64,000 nt of DNA, taken from the NCBI GenBank assembly GCA_028753945.1, contig JAPNXP010000010.1, positions 4,281,042 through 4,345,041 on the forward strand. The letters are read 5' to 3'. This document shows, in pieces, positions 1 through 10,301 of the stretch. This DNA is from Hexactinellida sp. DTS-2022. Its lineage: Eukaryota; Porifera; Hexactinellida. Numbering within the stretch: the first letter of the stretch is position 1; the number at the start of each line of letters is the position of its first letter. The position numbers and the translations under genes are program-made. Under the pieces are notes generated by a model. It had not been told where the DNA came from and searched no databases. It was given only the letters and a program-made list of their open reading frames with translations.

Positions 1-2
1 AT

Positions 3-152
3 TTTGCTTCGTTAACAACCTGCGCTGCTGCCTACTCTCAGAATTTTGCCGCTTTTTCTCAGATTGATTTCTGGGGCGAGGTAGACATGAATAATCAATC
101 CGGCGACGGTGTGCGGGTGGAGATTGTGACCTTTCTGATTCAAGACGTGTAA
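3..152 (+). CDS. Unrecognised coding end at the window edge
   Basis: The frame is open from the first complete codon to TAA at 150-152 (50 codons). Base composition is markedly GC-richer than the flanks. The residues include AAAYSQNFAAFSQIDFWGEV and end RVEIVTFLIQDV, which reads like protein rather than chance translation. I do not recognise a family. It could be the C-terminus of a mobile-element ORF or a terminal exon. It is followed at 205-440 by a tandem array. Confidence 0.35.
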   Translation, partial: FASLTTCAAAYSQNFAAFSQIDFWGEVDMNNQSGDGVRVEIVTFLIQDV

Positions 153-204
153 AAATGATGAATGATTTATGTTGTATGATGTCATGATTTATTGTTGTAT
201 TTAT

Positions 205-440
205 AGGCCACCCTGTTGGTAGTAACCAATAGGACTAATATAAGTCCAGCTGGTAGTAACCATTAGGTTCAATGACAATCCAGCTGGTAGTAACCATTAG
301 GTTCAATGACAATCCAGCTGTCAATAACCAATAGGATCAATGACAATCCAGCTGTCAATAAGCAATAGGATCAATGACAATTCAGCTGTCATTAACCAAT
401 AGGATTCATATCCCAGTTAGCAGTAGCCAATAGGGCTTAT
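205..440 (+). repeat. 34-bp tandem repeat array containing CCAAT motifs
   Basis: About six diverged copies of a 34-bp unit built around CCAGCTGtcAATAACCAATAGG..CAATGACAAT. The unit carries an inverted E-box-like CAGCTG and, in several copies, AACCAATAGG (a CCAAT box). The array ends next to CTTATATAAGC (around 430-441), a good TATA-like sequence. The arrangement resembles a proximal promoter or an LTR U3, but no transcription unit was identified downstream. Confidence 0.7.
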
Positions 441-554
441 ATAAGCACATTAGTACATAAACACAAAATACTGTGTAATTCTGGAACTAACACCTTTTTT
501 TGGAACCCAGTATATTTCCCGAGGTCTCCCTTGGAAGAGCTTTCGATTGAGATT

Positions 555-800
555 TACCGTATTTCCCCGAAAAAGCGCCGGGTCAATAAAAATTACAAAT
601 GTATGATAAAATTTAAACACATTGGTAGATCACTGCAATGTAATTCCATTGATTTTTGGCAACTTCTGTAGGTATACTGTTGGTGGAAATCATTAGAACC
701 GACCTAAATATTATATTCTGGATTTTTCACAAAAACTTCAGGATAATTTTGACCCACGAAAACAATGAGCGCCGGGGCGCTTATTCGGGGAAATACGGTA
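555..800. mobile_element. MITE with TACCGTATTTCCCCG ends
   Basis: A 246-bp element with inverted termini TACCGTATTTCCCCGAA and TTCGGGGAAATACGGTA, plus inner GCGCC. The outer TA pair fits a TA target duplication. A second copy, in the same orientation, is at 49232-49492. The interiors match (CATTGATTTTGGCAACTTC and GAACCGACCTAAATATT are present in both). No ORF of note. Confidence 0.75.
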
Positions 801-814
801 TTTCGTCAGGATCG

Positions 815-886
815 GATAATGTAGCAAAGAGTTACAGGGGCGGACGGACAGACGGACGGACCAAGCTTTCTTAATAATATAGATTA
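815..886 (-). mobile_element. Helitron 5'-end fragment
   Basis: On the minus strand the sequence at 886 reads A|TCTATATTATTAAGAAAGC, the same 5' TC start as the complete Helitron at 2212-2962, followed by a run of CCGTCC repeats. Only the 5' end was recognised. Confidence 0.45.
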
Positions 887-1214
887 CATTACGTATTATA
901 CGTATTACATATCCTATTAAAGACGTGAGAAACAACTAAGAATTTTGTACTGTGGACTTTAGAGTGTACGAAACTCTGGATATGGGAACAGATTCTGTCC
1001 TTTTCAGCCCCATTCGTTGCCTTTTCAATGAAAATCATTTCCTTTAAAGCGAATTCCAGAAATCGAGTTAAACTTTCGACCTTCGCTTTGTATTGGTCTT
1101 ATTTAAAGTAATCAGTATAACATACACGTAGAATACATATACACTCGAGTATATCATAACAAATACAACTTGGAGATAAACATAAGGACATTGTGTGCAC
1201 AAGTTGACTAGCTC

Positions 1215-1460
1215 TTACAATTGCTCCAAATGACTGTTTAGAGGGTCCGCATGTATATAACTAGATTCATGAAGCTGAATGGAGAAGAACAAGGGATCAC
1301 TAGGTTGGATAAGAACAAATCATTTTAGAATGGAATGTTGTTAAATTCCTATAACATTCCTGATTCAGTGAACTTCAAAGAAATTTGTCTCGACCACTCT
1401 ACGACGCCAAATTATATGTTGATACGAATATCAGCACGAAAATCGGCGCAACCAATTTTT
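1215..1460 (+). repeat. Dispersed repeat, copy 1 (partner at 32236-32500)
   Basis: About 245 bp alignable in direct orientation to 32236-32500: both carry GAGGGTCCGCATGT, GAATGGAATGTTGTTAAATT and GACGCCAAATT in the same order. The second copy keeps a 66-codon open frame while this one has lost it. Family unknown. From 1460 to 2004 nothing was recognised. Confidence 0.6.
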
Positions 1461-2211
1461 CAGGGACAGTATTTCCATCCGTCAGAATTTATCTGAAAAC
1501 AATGGAGCTACGATGAACTTGTCATACTTACAAATTATCCAGGGATTAAGGGAATTATATTTGCTTATATTTCCGTTAATAAATATGCATTGTATGTAAA
1601 AATATTGTTATTCTAGAAGAATATAATTCTCTAAATAGTTCAAGAAGAGGAACTATAGAATTTCCATTTCCAGGTATTTAGCAAATCCAGGGGATCGCCG
1701 TTACCTTTAGGAAAATAATTTGGAATTCTTAAGAAGCTGAAAAAACTGGTTAGACACGGTTGACGGTTCATACAAACGGTAAAATATCTGAAAGTTTGCA
1801 ATTAAACTGTAAATGGTGTAAATGGTATTGATACAAGTGTACAAAGCCACACCCAATTTATACATCCCACCTTTGGGAATTTTACCCATGGTCCACCCGT
1901 TCAGATATGTATTTAGTCCACTTGACTCTATAAACTCTGTATATCACTTCTGAAAGTGACTAAGCTCTGTATTTAGTAATAGATGGGTCATATAAAATAA
2001 ATAACTTGTTTACAGGGGCGGATTAAGACTGTGCGGGGCCCTAGGCCATACATTTTGGGGGCCCCCCTAAGACTAAATACTTATTAATGAAAATACATTT
2101 ATTATGTAATATTTTCTTAGATACATAAATCATTACATATCCATCAAATCAACTATTTCAAGCTTTTATTCTTGCTAAGTCACCAATGATCTCCGATGAC
2201 TGCATGTCTAA

Positions 2212-2962
2212 CTAGTTAACTTATACGAGCCCTTCGATCTCGGTCGCTTTGCGACAGAATGGTGCTACGCACCTCAAGTTAACGGCCGCTGTGCGGCCTT
2301 ACTCCTCACACTTTCTACCATGGAAATGGTAGAAAGGAACGTTATGATTTTGGATTTTGATTAATTTGTTTACCTATTTTGTGTAAACAACAACAATATT
2401 CATATTAGAAATCTTTAAACGCAAAATTCGTGTTCAGCATACTTGTTTACCTATTATAACATTTGTTTACCCATTATAACATTTAGAAGTTACTTTATAT
2501 CTCATATATAAATGCTGTTTCTATTCCCCCATCACTTTAATACAATCCGTACAAACACACACACAAACAAACAAAAACACAACAATCGCATACCTGCCAA
2601 CCGTACAGGGAGTTCTACGATATTGGTTGTTCTGTACAGGCGTACAGGGATTTATTCCATTTGTTCAGGGATTTTTAATTTACTAATTATGCGTCAAATA
2701 ATGCCTAAAAATGTCTACAGTGATGATAGTATATTCTGCCATGGCAGCCATGCATTGATACATATAAGCACAACTGGCTTATATATTCATTCAAGCGTAT
2801 AGGGATTCCCTGTACAGTATATAATTTGGGAGGTGTACAGGGATTTTGGCCAATGTACATAGGGAAAGGTGTACAGGGATTTTGGCCAATGTACAGAGGG
2901 CCCTGACAGAGATATCACTCAAATAGGTTGGCAGGTATGCAATCGAGATTTAATAATATAGA
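2212..2962 (-). mobile_element. Non-autonomous Helitron inside a hAT
   Basis: Read on the minus strand it starts A|TCTATATTATTAAATC and ends CTAG|T, as expected for Helitron insertion between A and T with no TSD. Near its 3' end are the palindromic blocks GTCGC..GCGAC and GGCCGC..GCGGCC followed by GAAGGGCTCGTATA, shared with copies near 57.5 and 59.0 kb. It contains a T/G-rich stretch (GTTTGTTTGTGTG) near its 5' end and an inserted 351-bp element (2589-2939). No Rep/helicase. Confidence 0.65.
2589..2939. mobile_element. 351-bp TIR element inside the Helitron
   Basis: TIRs CATACCTGCCAACC and GGTTGGCAGGTATG are flanked by CAATCG on both sides (2583-2588, 2940-2945), a 6-bp TSD. The interior repeats GTACAGGGATTTTGGCCAATG. 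The superfamily is not determined. It is the youngest layer of a three-level nest. Confidence 0.75.
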
Positions 2963-3779
2963 TTACGTACTATACATAATATACGTTGCCATTTCGAGAC
3001 ATAATTATCAAACATTCAGATCACATTAATAATTGACGAAATGTCAAACCAGTCAGAGTTTCTAAACGAAAACTATCATTTAATAATTTAAACAACTTAG
3101 CGGGAGTGAACGATGAATAATTAAAGGATGTATTAAGTACAATCATATCAATGTTATAAAAACGTATATTTAATTTGGTTGCCTTATAAATAGTAGAAAT
3201 TTGCATGCATCAATATCAATTTATAAATTAAAATGAGTAACACTATATCCGATAATAACGGACCCAATATAAATATTAGCATACGTGCTTGACACGATGA
3301 GTCCATCTGCCCAATACATGAAGCCTCATTTTTAATTTTTCAAAAAATTCACCTATACGCCCTCGGAGCCGCTACAAGCGCGGGGCCCCCCAAAAGCGCG
3401 AGGCCCTAGGCCATGGCCTACTTGGCCTATGCGGTAATCCGGCCCTGCTTGTTTATCATTCTGTCCCTCCCAATTTTACCCTCTGTCCGGATATATTTTA
3501 TTATTATCTTATGAACATAATCGTACAAATATTAGCTATAAATGTCTTGTATTTAGGGCATTACTTTAATTATTTGGGCACTGTCAAGTGATTTTATAAT
3601 TAAATTAAATATTTATTGTTTGGCATAGGATGCTGTTATTTGCAGATTAATGGAAAATAAAATAAAATCCCATCCGCCGTCCGCATTTTCTGAAAAAATC
3701 TGGATTATTAACAATTAATTTACTTTACCTGGCTTTACTAATAAATATTAGAATTAGTTTAGTTCTTTTGGTAGGGGAG

Positions 3780-3860
3780 TGTATGTATAATGTATATATA
3801 TTTGTTTTATGTTCCGAGTTGGTTGAAGAAACTAGAAAACGTTGATAACTCTTTATTTGA
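3780..3860 (+). mobile_element. Helitron-like fragment
   Basis: TATATATTTG, then TATGTTCCGAGTTGGTTGAAG, matches the 5' part of the Helitron copies at 46.9 and 48.6 kb. The neighbouring stretches 3456-3780 and 3860-4550 are AT-rich with nothing recognised. Confidence 0.45.
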
Positions 3861-4554
3861 TTCAACTGTAATATATTATTTAGTCATTTATTCAGTGTTA
3901 TAAAATTCTATAACATTTTCAGGATTGTTATCTGGGAGAGAGTGCAAACGATTGGTTGGGGTTGCATAAGGTAAAGGCAATAGAAGAAGGTACAGTTGGT
4001 TCGCTCTCAAACTGAACAACTTTGGTTTGATTACTACTATGATACAACCTTATCAACCTTGTTGCAGTTAATACAATTAGTATGTATTCAACCTCTTCAA
4101 GTCTAAATATATTAATGTATTTCATGTAAGTCAAACAATATTAAATTAATCTTCTTAAAATAAACTTAATGCCATAAATGCTTACCTTATTACTTTAATA
4201 GCTAACAATTCAATAAAATTCCACTCGATTCCACCTTTCAGTCATATCCCACAGATTCCACTATTCAGTAAAGGCCAACTTTTAGCATAGTTTAACACGT
4301 TATAAACATTAAGAATTGCTATATTTTCTTACAAATACTTAATTAAATATATATTTCCTAATTATGTATGGAATGCTGCACATTCCTCTGTTTCCAGCGA
4401 AATGTCCGTATATACTACGTACAGTAGTATAATTATTTATTATAATATAGTCGGTTTAAATTGTTAGTTTATAATTTATGATAGTTTTTAATTTTTATAA
4501 TGAACTGCGCCCTCGATTCAATTAATATCACTTCATGAAACATCTACTTTCGAG

Positions 4555-4680
4555 TAGAACCTCGATAGTAAGAATCTTATCCGGTATTTGTATTAAAACC
4601 AATATATTTTGTATTGTAAAGTTTTGATGTGAACAGAAATAGTGTCCGTTCCGTGTTCTTACTAACGAGGTTCTACTGTA
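4555..4680. mobile_element. Small MITE directly upstream of a CEP290 exon
   Basis: Inverted termini TAGAACCTCGATAGTAAGAA and TTCTTACTAACGAGGTTCTA enclose about 85 bp. The ends resemble pogo/Tigger-type TIRs (CAGTAGAACCTCG). The right end lies 21 bp before the AG of the 4702 exon, so the element borders or supplies the branch-point region. Confidence 0.65.
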
Positions 4681-4701
4681 ACTTGTTAGCTTTTCCTATA
4701 G

Positions 4702-5011
4702 TACGGATGATAACATTGAACAAGTTATTGACGATTTATCTTCTCAACTAAATTCTTTACAAAGTCATTTATATTGCCATAAATCTTCAATTTTCAAACA
4801 TACAATTTTATCTGTTCAGAAACTCATTGCTTTATTGGAAACGACAAAGTGTACGCAATATAATTATAATAATACCATAAAATACCTACGAACACAAGTT
4901 TCTCAACTACACGAACAATTGTCAACATTAACTGGTGAATTAAATTACATCAGAAAACAACAAAACATCGGGCAATTGTTTGGAGATGTTACAAACACCA
5001 AGTGCATTGAG
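4702..5011 (+). CDS. CEP290: CEP290 orthologue, internal exon (first in window)
   Basis: Exon of a ciliary transition-zone coiled-coil protein that links axoneme to membrane at the cilium base. The reading frame is open from the AG acceptor (CCTATAG, 4695-4701) to a consensus donor (GAG|GTAAGA at 5011/5012). The first base completes a codon from an upstream exon, and the exon ends in phase 0. The translation is heptad-like (IEQVIDDLSSQLNSL, then TILSVQKLIALLE, then YLRTQVSQLHEQLSTLTGEL) and matches in order the CEP290 segment that in vertebrates reads IIPSLERLINAIE followed by LKAQVDQLTGRNEELRQEL. The next exon continues the same alignment. The upstream exon was not found in 1-4701. The identification rests on recall of the vertebrate protein and becomes strong when the three exons are read together. 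Confidence 0.8.
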
Positions 5012-5118
5012 GTAAGATTAAATTTATATACACGTATATACTTATATATATATATACCTATCATACAAATTTATCGTGAGTAGTGTTAATTTACGCCACT
5101 TCTGAGATTGTATATACT

Positions 5119-5285
5119 GCAGGGGCTTAGACTCGTTTTGGAGATTGGTAGGGCCCTTATAGGCTGGATGTTAGGATTGGTTGGGCCATTTTGGAATATT
5201 TGTGTTAGCTTCTATGGAGAAAAGACAATTCTTGGTAGGGCCATGGCCCTAGCAGCCCTACCGGAACCTACGCCTATGTACTGTC
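5119..5285. mobile_element. Possible hAT-like MITE
   Basis: Starts CAGGGGCTTAGACTC and ends with CCGGAACCTACGCC near 5273. The interior has imperfect inverted GGTAGGGCC/GGCCCTA blocks. No clean TSD was found, so this is tentative. Confidence 0.3.
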
Positions 5286-5399
5286 AGGGACTTCTTTAAT
5301 ATATGGACTGTAAACTTCATTTTACGGTAAAATTAGCGTAGGCCTGTTGCATGATATTTTGAGACGCGTGAGATTCTGAGACGCCTATGTGATACACGC

Positions 5400-5960
5400 T
5401 ATACACCATGGATGTGCTATTACAAATTATACAGTGATATTTTGAGACGCTATAAAAGGAAATTTTGGCTTATTTTACTTTGTATTATGAATTTAATTCA
5501 AGAATGAGACGCGTGAGATTTGAGACATTGTATTAGCAGACCATGGATGTGCTATTAGAATTTATACAGTGATATTTGAGACACTACTATAAAAGTAATT
5601 TTTGGCTTATTTTTACTTTTTATTATGAATTTAATTTAACAATGAGACGCGTGAGATTTTGAGACATTGTATTAGCAAACCATGGATGTGCTATTATAAA
5701 TTATACAGTGATATTTTGAGACGCGTGAGATTTGAGACACTACTATAAAAGTAATTTTCTACTTATTAATTAATATAACTTATTATTATGAATTTAAGAT
5801 TCTTACAATTTTGAGACGATAGTATAGATAAACCATAGAGACATAGATGTGATAGCTATATATTGTTTTGAGACACTGGTATATAACAATTTCTGGCTTG
5901 ATTACCTGTTTTGAACGCCTCACTATATTTTGTATTCTATCTGCAATATTTATCCCTTTT
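5400..5960. repeat. Subterminal tandem repeats of the Ginger1 element
   Basis: The left terminal arm repeats a roughly 130-bp unit with GAGACGCGTGAGAT, GAGACATTGTATTAGCA, CCATGGATGTGCTATTA, ACAGTGATATTTTGAGAC and TTTTGGCTTATTTTACTTT. The right arm (11440-11603) has essentially one unit. This length asymmetry between otherwise inverted ends arose by tandem expansion. Confidence 0.75.
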
Positions 5961-7221
5961 AATTAACTTTTAATTACTGATAATTATAGCAAGTTATCCC
6001 AGTAACCCGATTTCCAATCAGGAAATTATCCAGGATCGCGAGACGCTCCTTTTTGAGATGATTTAGGAAAAAATTAATTAGGAGCGCGAAAAATTGGAAA
6101 CTTCTCCTATACCGTAACATTAATTTGTGATTTTGCGTATGAAAATTGGATCAGAGCGTATTATTTACAAATGTCTGTATAATACACTGTTCCCAATGTA
6201 TATCTAATTTTACTAGTTTTTCCTAATCTAATAATTTCCCAATTCAGCATATGGTTATAATACTAACAATTACAGGGACTCAACTTTATTTTAATACAAA
6301 AACTACTACGTATTACAAACAAACAGAATAAATATACTAAATTATTTAAATAAAACACACTAATAAATACTTAAACTAACTAAGAATTTAAATACAAAAA
6401 ATATTATAAAAACCCCAATAGCACCCCTCCTCCTCCCCAGTAGCATCCTCCTTAATGTCAATATCTCCCCTTCTCCACTCCACCTCATCTCCTCCTCTCC
6501 CCTTCCCACTACCCAAAAATGAAACCAGAGCAAATAAATTAGTACACGTAACATTTAAATTAGTTAAATTTGTTAGCTATTACTTATCAGTAGGTACGTA
6601 TTAACTTTGTATAACCAACATACGAAATTATAATACACAGTGTCATTTACGCCAATAGCCAACACTAGCTTATCTGATTACGATTAACAAAATAATATAA
6701 ACAAAATATTTTATACAAAATTTGTTGTTGTGAAATAAAACGATTTAAAAAATGTTTAAACCTTTTAATTTCTCCTGAATTTCAATAATCTAATCCTTGA
6801 TTTCTTACGACTTATGGTTACTATGATACTATCCTACCAATTATATTGGGTATAGAAATAATCACAACGATTAACTTCTTTCTAAATGTACTAGGCGAAT
6901 GTCTAGAAAGAGATATGCATATATTTAAAGATAAGTAAAAGGTATACTATTTTTTCAATCAGTTTTTATTGTATTAACCAATTATTATTTTGGGGGCCTC
7001 CTCCTTTACCTACACAGCCGCCCTATCCTTTCCATTCATACAGTGGAAACCGCACATCTATATCCATTCAATCGGCCCCAATTTTTTATTTAATTACCCT
7101 TCGTTCGTATGTGTGTAACGACATAACAAAATGAGCATCGAATTGATGCGCCCTGATAATGTGGTTCCCAGTGTACAAAAAAAACTCTCAAAGGAAAATA
7201 GGTTAAGTTACACTAAATTAC

Positions 7222-8037
7222 TCAAACTATGAAATTAACCAGTATTACAGTGAACTCCAAGTCGGCTATAAATCGGCTTATAACGAAGTTCAATGGTCCG
7301 GACATCCGTATATTTGAGTATACTATAGTCAAATAAATCGATATAATGAAATTATATTTTTGGCTAAGATATTTATTTTGGACATAATCTGAAGTTGTTC
7401 CATAAGTCTTGTAATTCGTGTTCAGCATTGATACGACAAGTTGATAGTGGTCGAAGAAGTTTTGGATATAATGGATGGCTGTAGGGTTATATGTGGCTCT
7501 GTGCAAACTCCAACGCACCTCGCGAATTACTGAGTCTTTCGTTCTGTAGAAGACTAGAAGTTATTGGCAATGTTGACATCGGCATCAAGAATAGCAGAAG
7601 CAGCATAAATTTCCACATCTGTTCTCCAAACGGATTCACGATTCATAAGTACATGTCTAGTAAAGTATTCACACGGTGTAATTTGTTTGGTTTTAAAATA
7701 CCATCCTAGTTTCCTTGTTCCTTCACTGGCGATAATGATAGAACGAAGCTGTAGGTGGCTGTTTTCACTCCCAGTAACTAATTTGGATAGGCATCAGATC
7801 TCCTTCGATATGTTCCGCTTCGTAAGGTTCAAAACCGCTAAGTAACTTCCCAACGCTATTATATGGTTGTCTGCAAACGGATTCAAATGATATCCCCAAC
7901 ATATATATCACATTTACTTAGCTGCCAATTTTCAGGTCTCACATTGATACTTGGGTCCATCGGTGTGTCGTATGGATTACGGAGCGGGACGCGTCGTGAA
8001 ATGATTCCCTTAGCATTGTGTTTAGATACTGCATTCC
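7222..8037 (-). pseudogene. OTU-like cysteine protease domain of the Ginger1 gene (degraded)
   Basis: OTU enzymes cleave ubiquitin-type linkages. Read on the minus strand, the pieces in order are SKHNAKGIISRRVPLRNPYD (from an AG acceptor at 8038-8039), a possible 50-nt intron, RNISKEI then CLSKLVTGSENSHLQLRSII, CEYFTRHVLMN, RESVWRTDVEIYAASAILD, and finally PTAIHYIQNFFDHYQLVV. These fit the OTU pattern: a G-S-E..H..lR helix, a W-x-x-D-x-E-I-x-A-A block, and a C-terminal HY catalytic histidine motif. The usual D-G-N-C-L-F-R catalytic cysteine motif is not intact: where it should fall I read NLTKRN. Frameshifts and stops interrupt it. It lies downstream of, and in the same orientation as, the integrase exons, so it was probably the C-terminal part of the same protein. 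Confidence 0.65.
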
Positions 8038-8350
8038 CTAAAATATTAATTTGTTTACAATTTAATTAATAAAAGAATAATTCTAATGTTATAGCCTGCT
8101 TTCGAAGGTACGTATAGACTGAACAAATATATTAATTTAACTGAATTTGAGTTGTATGAGAGTATTGTTAGATTATTTTAACTTAACACGAAATACAGTA
8201 CTTAGTGTATGTATCTAGCAAGTTGGGTATCTGTATAGCTGGGGTAGATATCTGTTGTCCATCCAAGTATAATCTCCATAATATCTCTCTTCTACAATAA
8301 ATGGATAAAATTATAATTTGTAGTTATCGTATGAATCATTGTTAACTTAC

Positions 8351-8494
8351 AACTTCCTCTTCTTTTCCACCATCCAAATACTCGAATAACATTGTTTTGG
8401 GAGTGTAGTTGTGCGCTTTCTATAACAAGTTGTGCAGCTCTTCATGTAGAGGAGTCATGAAGGTCTGCCCACTTATATTCTGCTTTAGGATTTC
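8351..8494 (-). CDS. Ginger1 gene, exon between integrase and OTU (144 nt)
   Basis: Bounded on the minus strand by TTTGTAG|GAAATC and GAAGTT|GTAAGT. The translation includes ILKQNISGQTFMTPLHEELH and NYTPKTMLFEYLDGGKEEE, with one stop-like codon between them. No domain was recognised. It links the integrase C-terminal exon to the OTU region. Confidence 0.5.
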
Positions 8495-8645
8495 CTACAA
8501 ATGACACATTGTAATAATATTATTACGGAATGTTACAAATATTCTGGATTGACGTCAATTGAAGGTGTAAAGCTAAAATAACAATGAGTGTCAATAAAAA
8601 TAACACTCAATGAATTATACAGTATAAGTGAAAACGGAACCTTAC

Positions 8646-8708
8646 TTTTAAGTTATTAAGGTGTTGAAATATAGATTCCGTAGAAAATCCGAAAAGATTC
8701 TGGTACAT
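8646..8708 (-). CDS. Ginger1 gene, small exon (63 nt)
   Basis: Acceptor CCTTTTAG|ATGTAC and donor AAAA|GTAAGG on the minus strand. It encodes MYQNLFGFSTESIFQHLNN followed by L-K. The length is a multiple of three. No domain. Confidence 0.45.
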
Positions 8709-8779
8709 CTAAAAGGAATATTTTACGATTAAAACACTATTTTATCTTTTAAATAACAACTCAATCACAATGAATTTAC

Positions 8780-9044
8780 CTGTGAGGTGTTGATTCCGAT
8801 GCTAGCTTTCTTAGTAAAAATATTGGGACTAGAGGATCTTTCGAAGTAAGGTCTTGTGATATGGATTGGAATCTTTTTGTCCTTCTTCGTTCCTAATTCT
8901 GTTTTAGAAATTGTAACATGGCTTTCTGTTGCTTTCGACACCGTGTAAGGCCCAAGATGTTTCGTTTGCTTCTTTGTTTTGGGCATGTGTTTTAGTTCGG
9001 GCATGTTGGTATAGATTATCTTATCATCCTTCTTTAGAGATGCA
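8780..9044 (-). CDS. Ginger1 integrase, C-terminal GPY/F-type exon
   Basis: Acceptor GTAATTAG|TGCATC and donor CACAG|GTAAAT on the minus strand. The translation runs SLKKDDKIIYTNMPELKH, then TKHLGPYTVSKATESHVTI, then IPIHITRPYF. The GPY and RPYF pieces mark the chromatin/DNA-binding C-terminal module of gypsy and Ginger integrases. Spliced structure in an integrase gene is typical of Ginger1 and not of gypsy. Confidence 0.7.
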
Positions 9045-9185
9045 CTAATTACAGAGAGAATAATTATGAAAATAATTATAATCGAAAGAATGAATCGAAC
9101 ATTAGTAACAAGATAGACTGCGTGTTATGTATGATTAAATATCGTCAGCAGTTCAACTAACCGATTAGTGATATATATATATTAT

Positions 9186-9594
9186 TTATTTATTTCTTAT
9201 CATATTGTATCTTCTGCTTGAGTTGTTCAAATTGATGCAGTCCATAGCTGACTGCTGTGTAGAAATTCGAGATTCATCAATGTTGCTAACTGCTTCGAGG
9301 GGATTATCAGGAGGTGGGAAAAATATGTCGTTTATTCCTTCGGTATCATCTAGTGGATCTGTGAGTTCAGAGAAAATCGATTCTTCCAAATCAAAGTCTT
9401 CCTCATCGTTGGTATGCAGGTCGTTAATGGTGGACAAGAGATCTTGATGCCGGGACTCTCTTCCCCACATAACCTTGAAGGGAGTTTGTCCGAGGGATCT
9501 TTTCTTACAGGAGTTCATTGCAAGCACAGCCTGTTTCAGCAGTCTGGACCAATGATCCCCTATCTGGCTCTCCATTTTAATCAGTTTCTAAATG
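9186..9594 (-). CDS. Ginger1 integrase, post-catalytic exon
   Basis: Minus-strand open frame starting KLIKMESQIGDHWSRLLKQ and continuing AVLAMNSCKKRSLGQTPFKV then MWGRESRHQ. W..L...v..iN.......tPf.vmfGR is the conserved end of the integrase catalytic core. The second half is acidic (NDEEDFDLEESIFSEL). The 3' end appears frameshifted: an alternative frame gives HQFEQLKQKIQYDKK. The exact 3' border is uncertain. Confidence 0.65.
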
Positions 9595-9639
9595 GATAAT
9601 TCGTAAATGGGTCTTAAAATTATATTACAAAATACTAAC

Positions 9640-9746
9640 TGTTTCAGAATCTTGTTGTGCGCTTCGACTAAGCCGTTAGCCATGGGGTGGTAAGCACGAG
9701 TGCTACGATTGTCGATACCCAATTTCTGGTTGAATTCCTTAAATAT
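9640..9746 (-). CDS. Ginger1 integrase exon with catalytic glutamate
   Basis: Acceptor TTAACAG|ATATTT on the minus strand and donor near ACA|GTTAGT. It encodes IFKEFNQKLGIDNRSTRAYH then PMANGLVEAHNKILK. The YHPMANGLVEAHN motif carries the third catalytic acid (E) of the DDE integrase core. Confidence 0.7.
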
Positions 9747-9870
9747 CTGTTAAATACAATAAATAAAAATACAATAAATAAATACAAATAACAATACATA
9801 CTATAATGTTAGTATGTAAAATTAGATAATTATGATAATTTACACTAATCTAACAAACAGTGTTACATTA

Positions 9871-10192
9871 TACTACTCACATTGCTTGTGAACTCCTTGC
9901 CCTGGTCGTGCTGGATAATATCAGGTAATCCCATATCGAGATAGATGTCCTTCAGATTCTGAATAACTTCTTGTGATGTCTTGGACTTGAGATGGCGTAC
10001 TGCAACATATTTGCTCAGGTAGCATACAGTGACTAGAATGTGTTTATAGCCGTCTTCACTCTCAGGGAGGTCGCTTTTAAGGTCCATTCCTATATGTCTC
10101 CACGTTTTAGAAGGAGGTGGTATTGGCTGGAGTTTCTTTTGCGGTTGAGGTGGCAAGGCCGCTGTCATCTGACATATATCATATGGCACGTC
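9871..10192 (-). CDS. Ginger1 integrase exon with first two catalytic aspartates
   Basis: Ends at the consensus donor AGCAAT|GTGAGT on the minus strand. The translation includes TWRHIGMDLKSDLPESEDGY (first D), then HILVTVCYLSKYVAVRHLKS and GLPDIIQHDQGKEFTSN (second D in HDQGKEF). The start carries the second Cys pair of the HHCC zinc domain, but a 5-nt insertion (CATAT) seems to turn TCDICQM into VPYDICQM. The gene may therefore be inactive. Confidence 0.7.
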
Positions 10193-10301
10193 TTTACCTT
10201 GATAATATAAGAAAGACATTACTATCGTATCTCAATATCATGCAACAGTATTACTATGTTACAAAGCTAAGTGAATAGTTTCTAATCATTATGAATTTGG
10301 C

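Larger units (their letters stand above)
2013..3447. mobile_element. hAT-like element with 8-bp TSD
   Basis: Ends are CAGGGGCGGATTAAGAC on the left and GTAATCCGGCCCTG on the right, flanked by the perfect 8-bp duplication CTTGTTTA (2005-2012 and 3448-3455). CAG..CTG ends with an 8-bp TSD are characteristic of hAT. Both ends are rich in GGGGCCC and share GGCCCTAGGCCATR. The interior holds a Helitron (2212-2962). No transposase was recognised, so it is non-autonomous. Confidence 0.8.

Noticed and set aside
149-492. Possible LTR (TG..CA with CCAAT array and TATA)
   Set aside because: No second copy, no primer-binding site or polypurine tract, and the proposed start overlaps the stop codon of the upstream frame.
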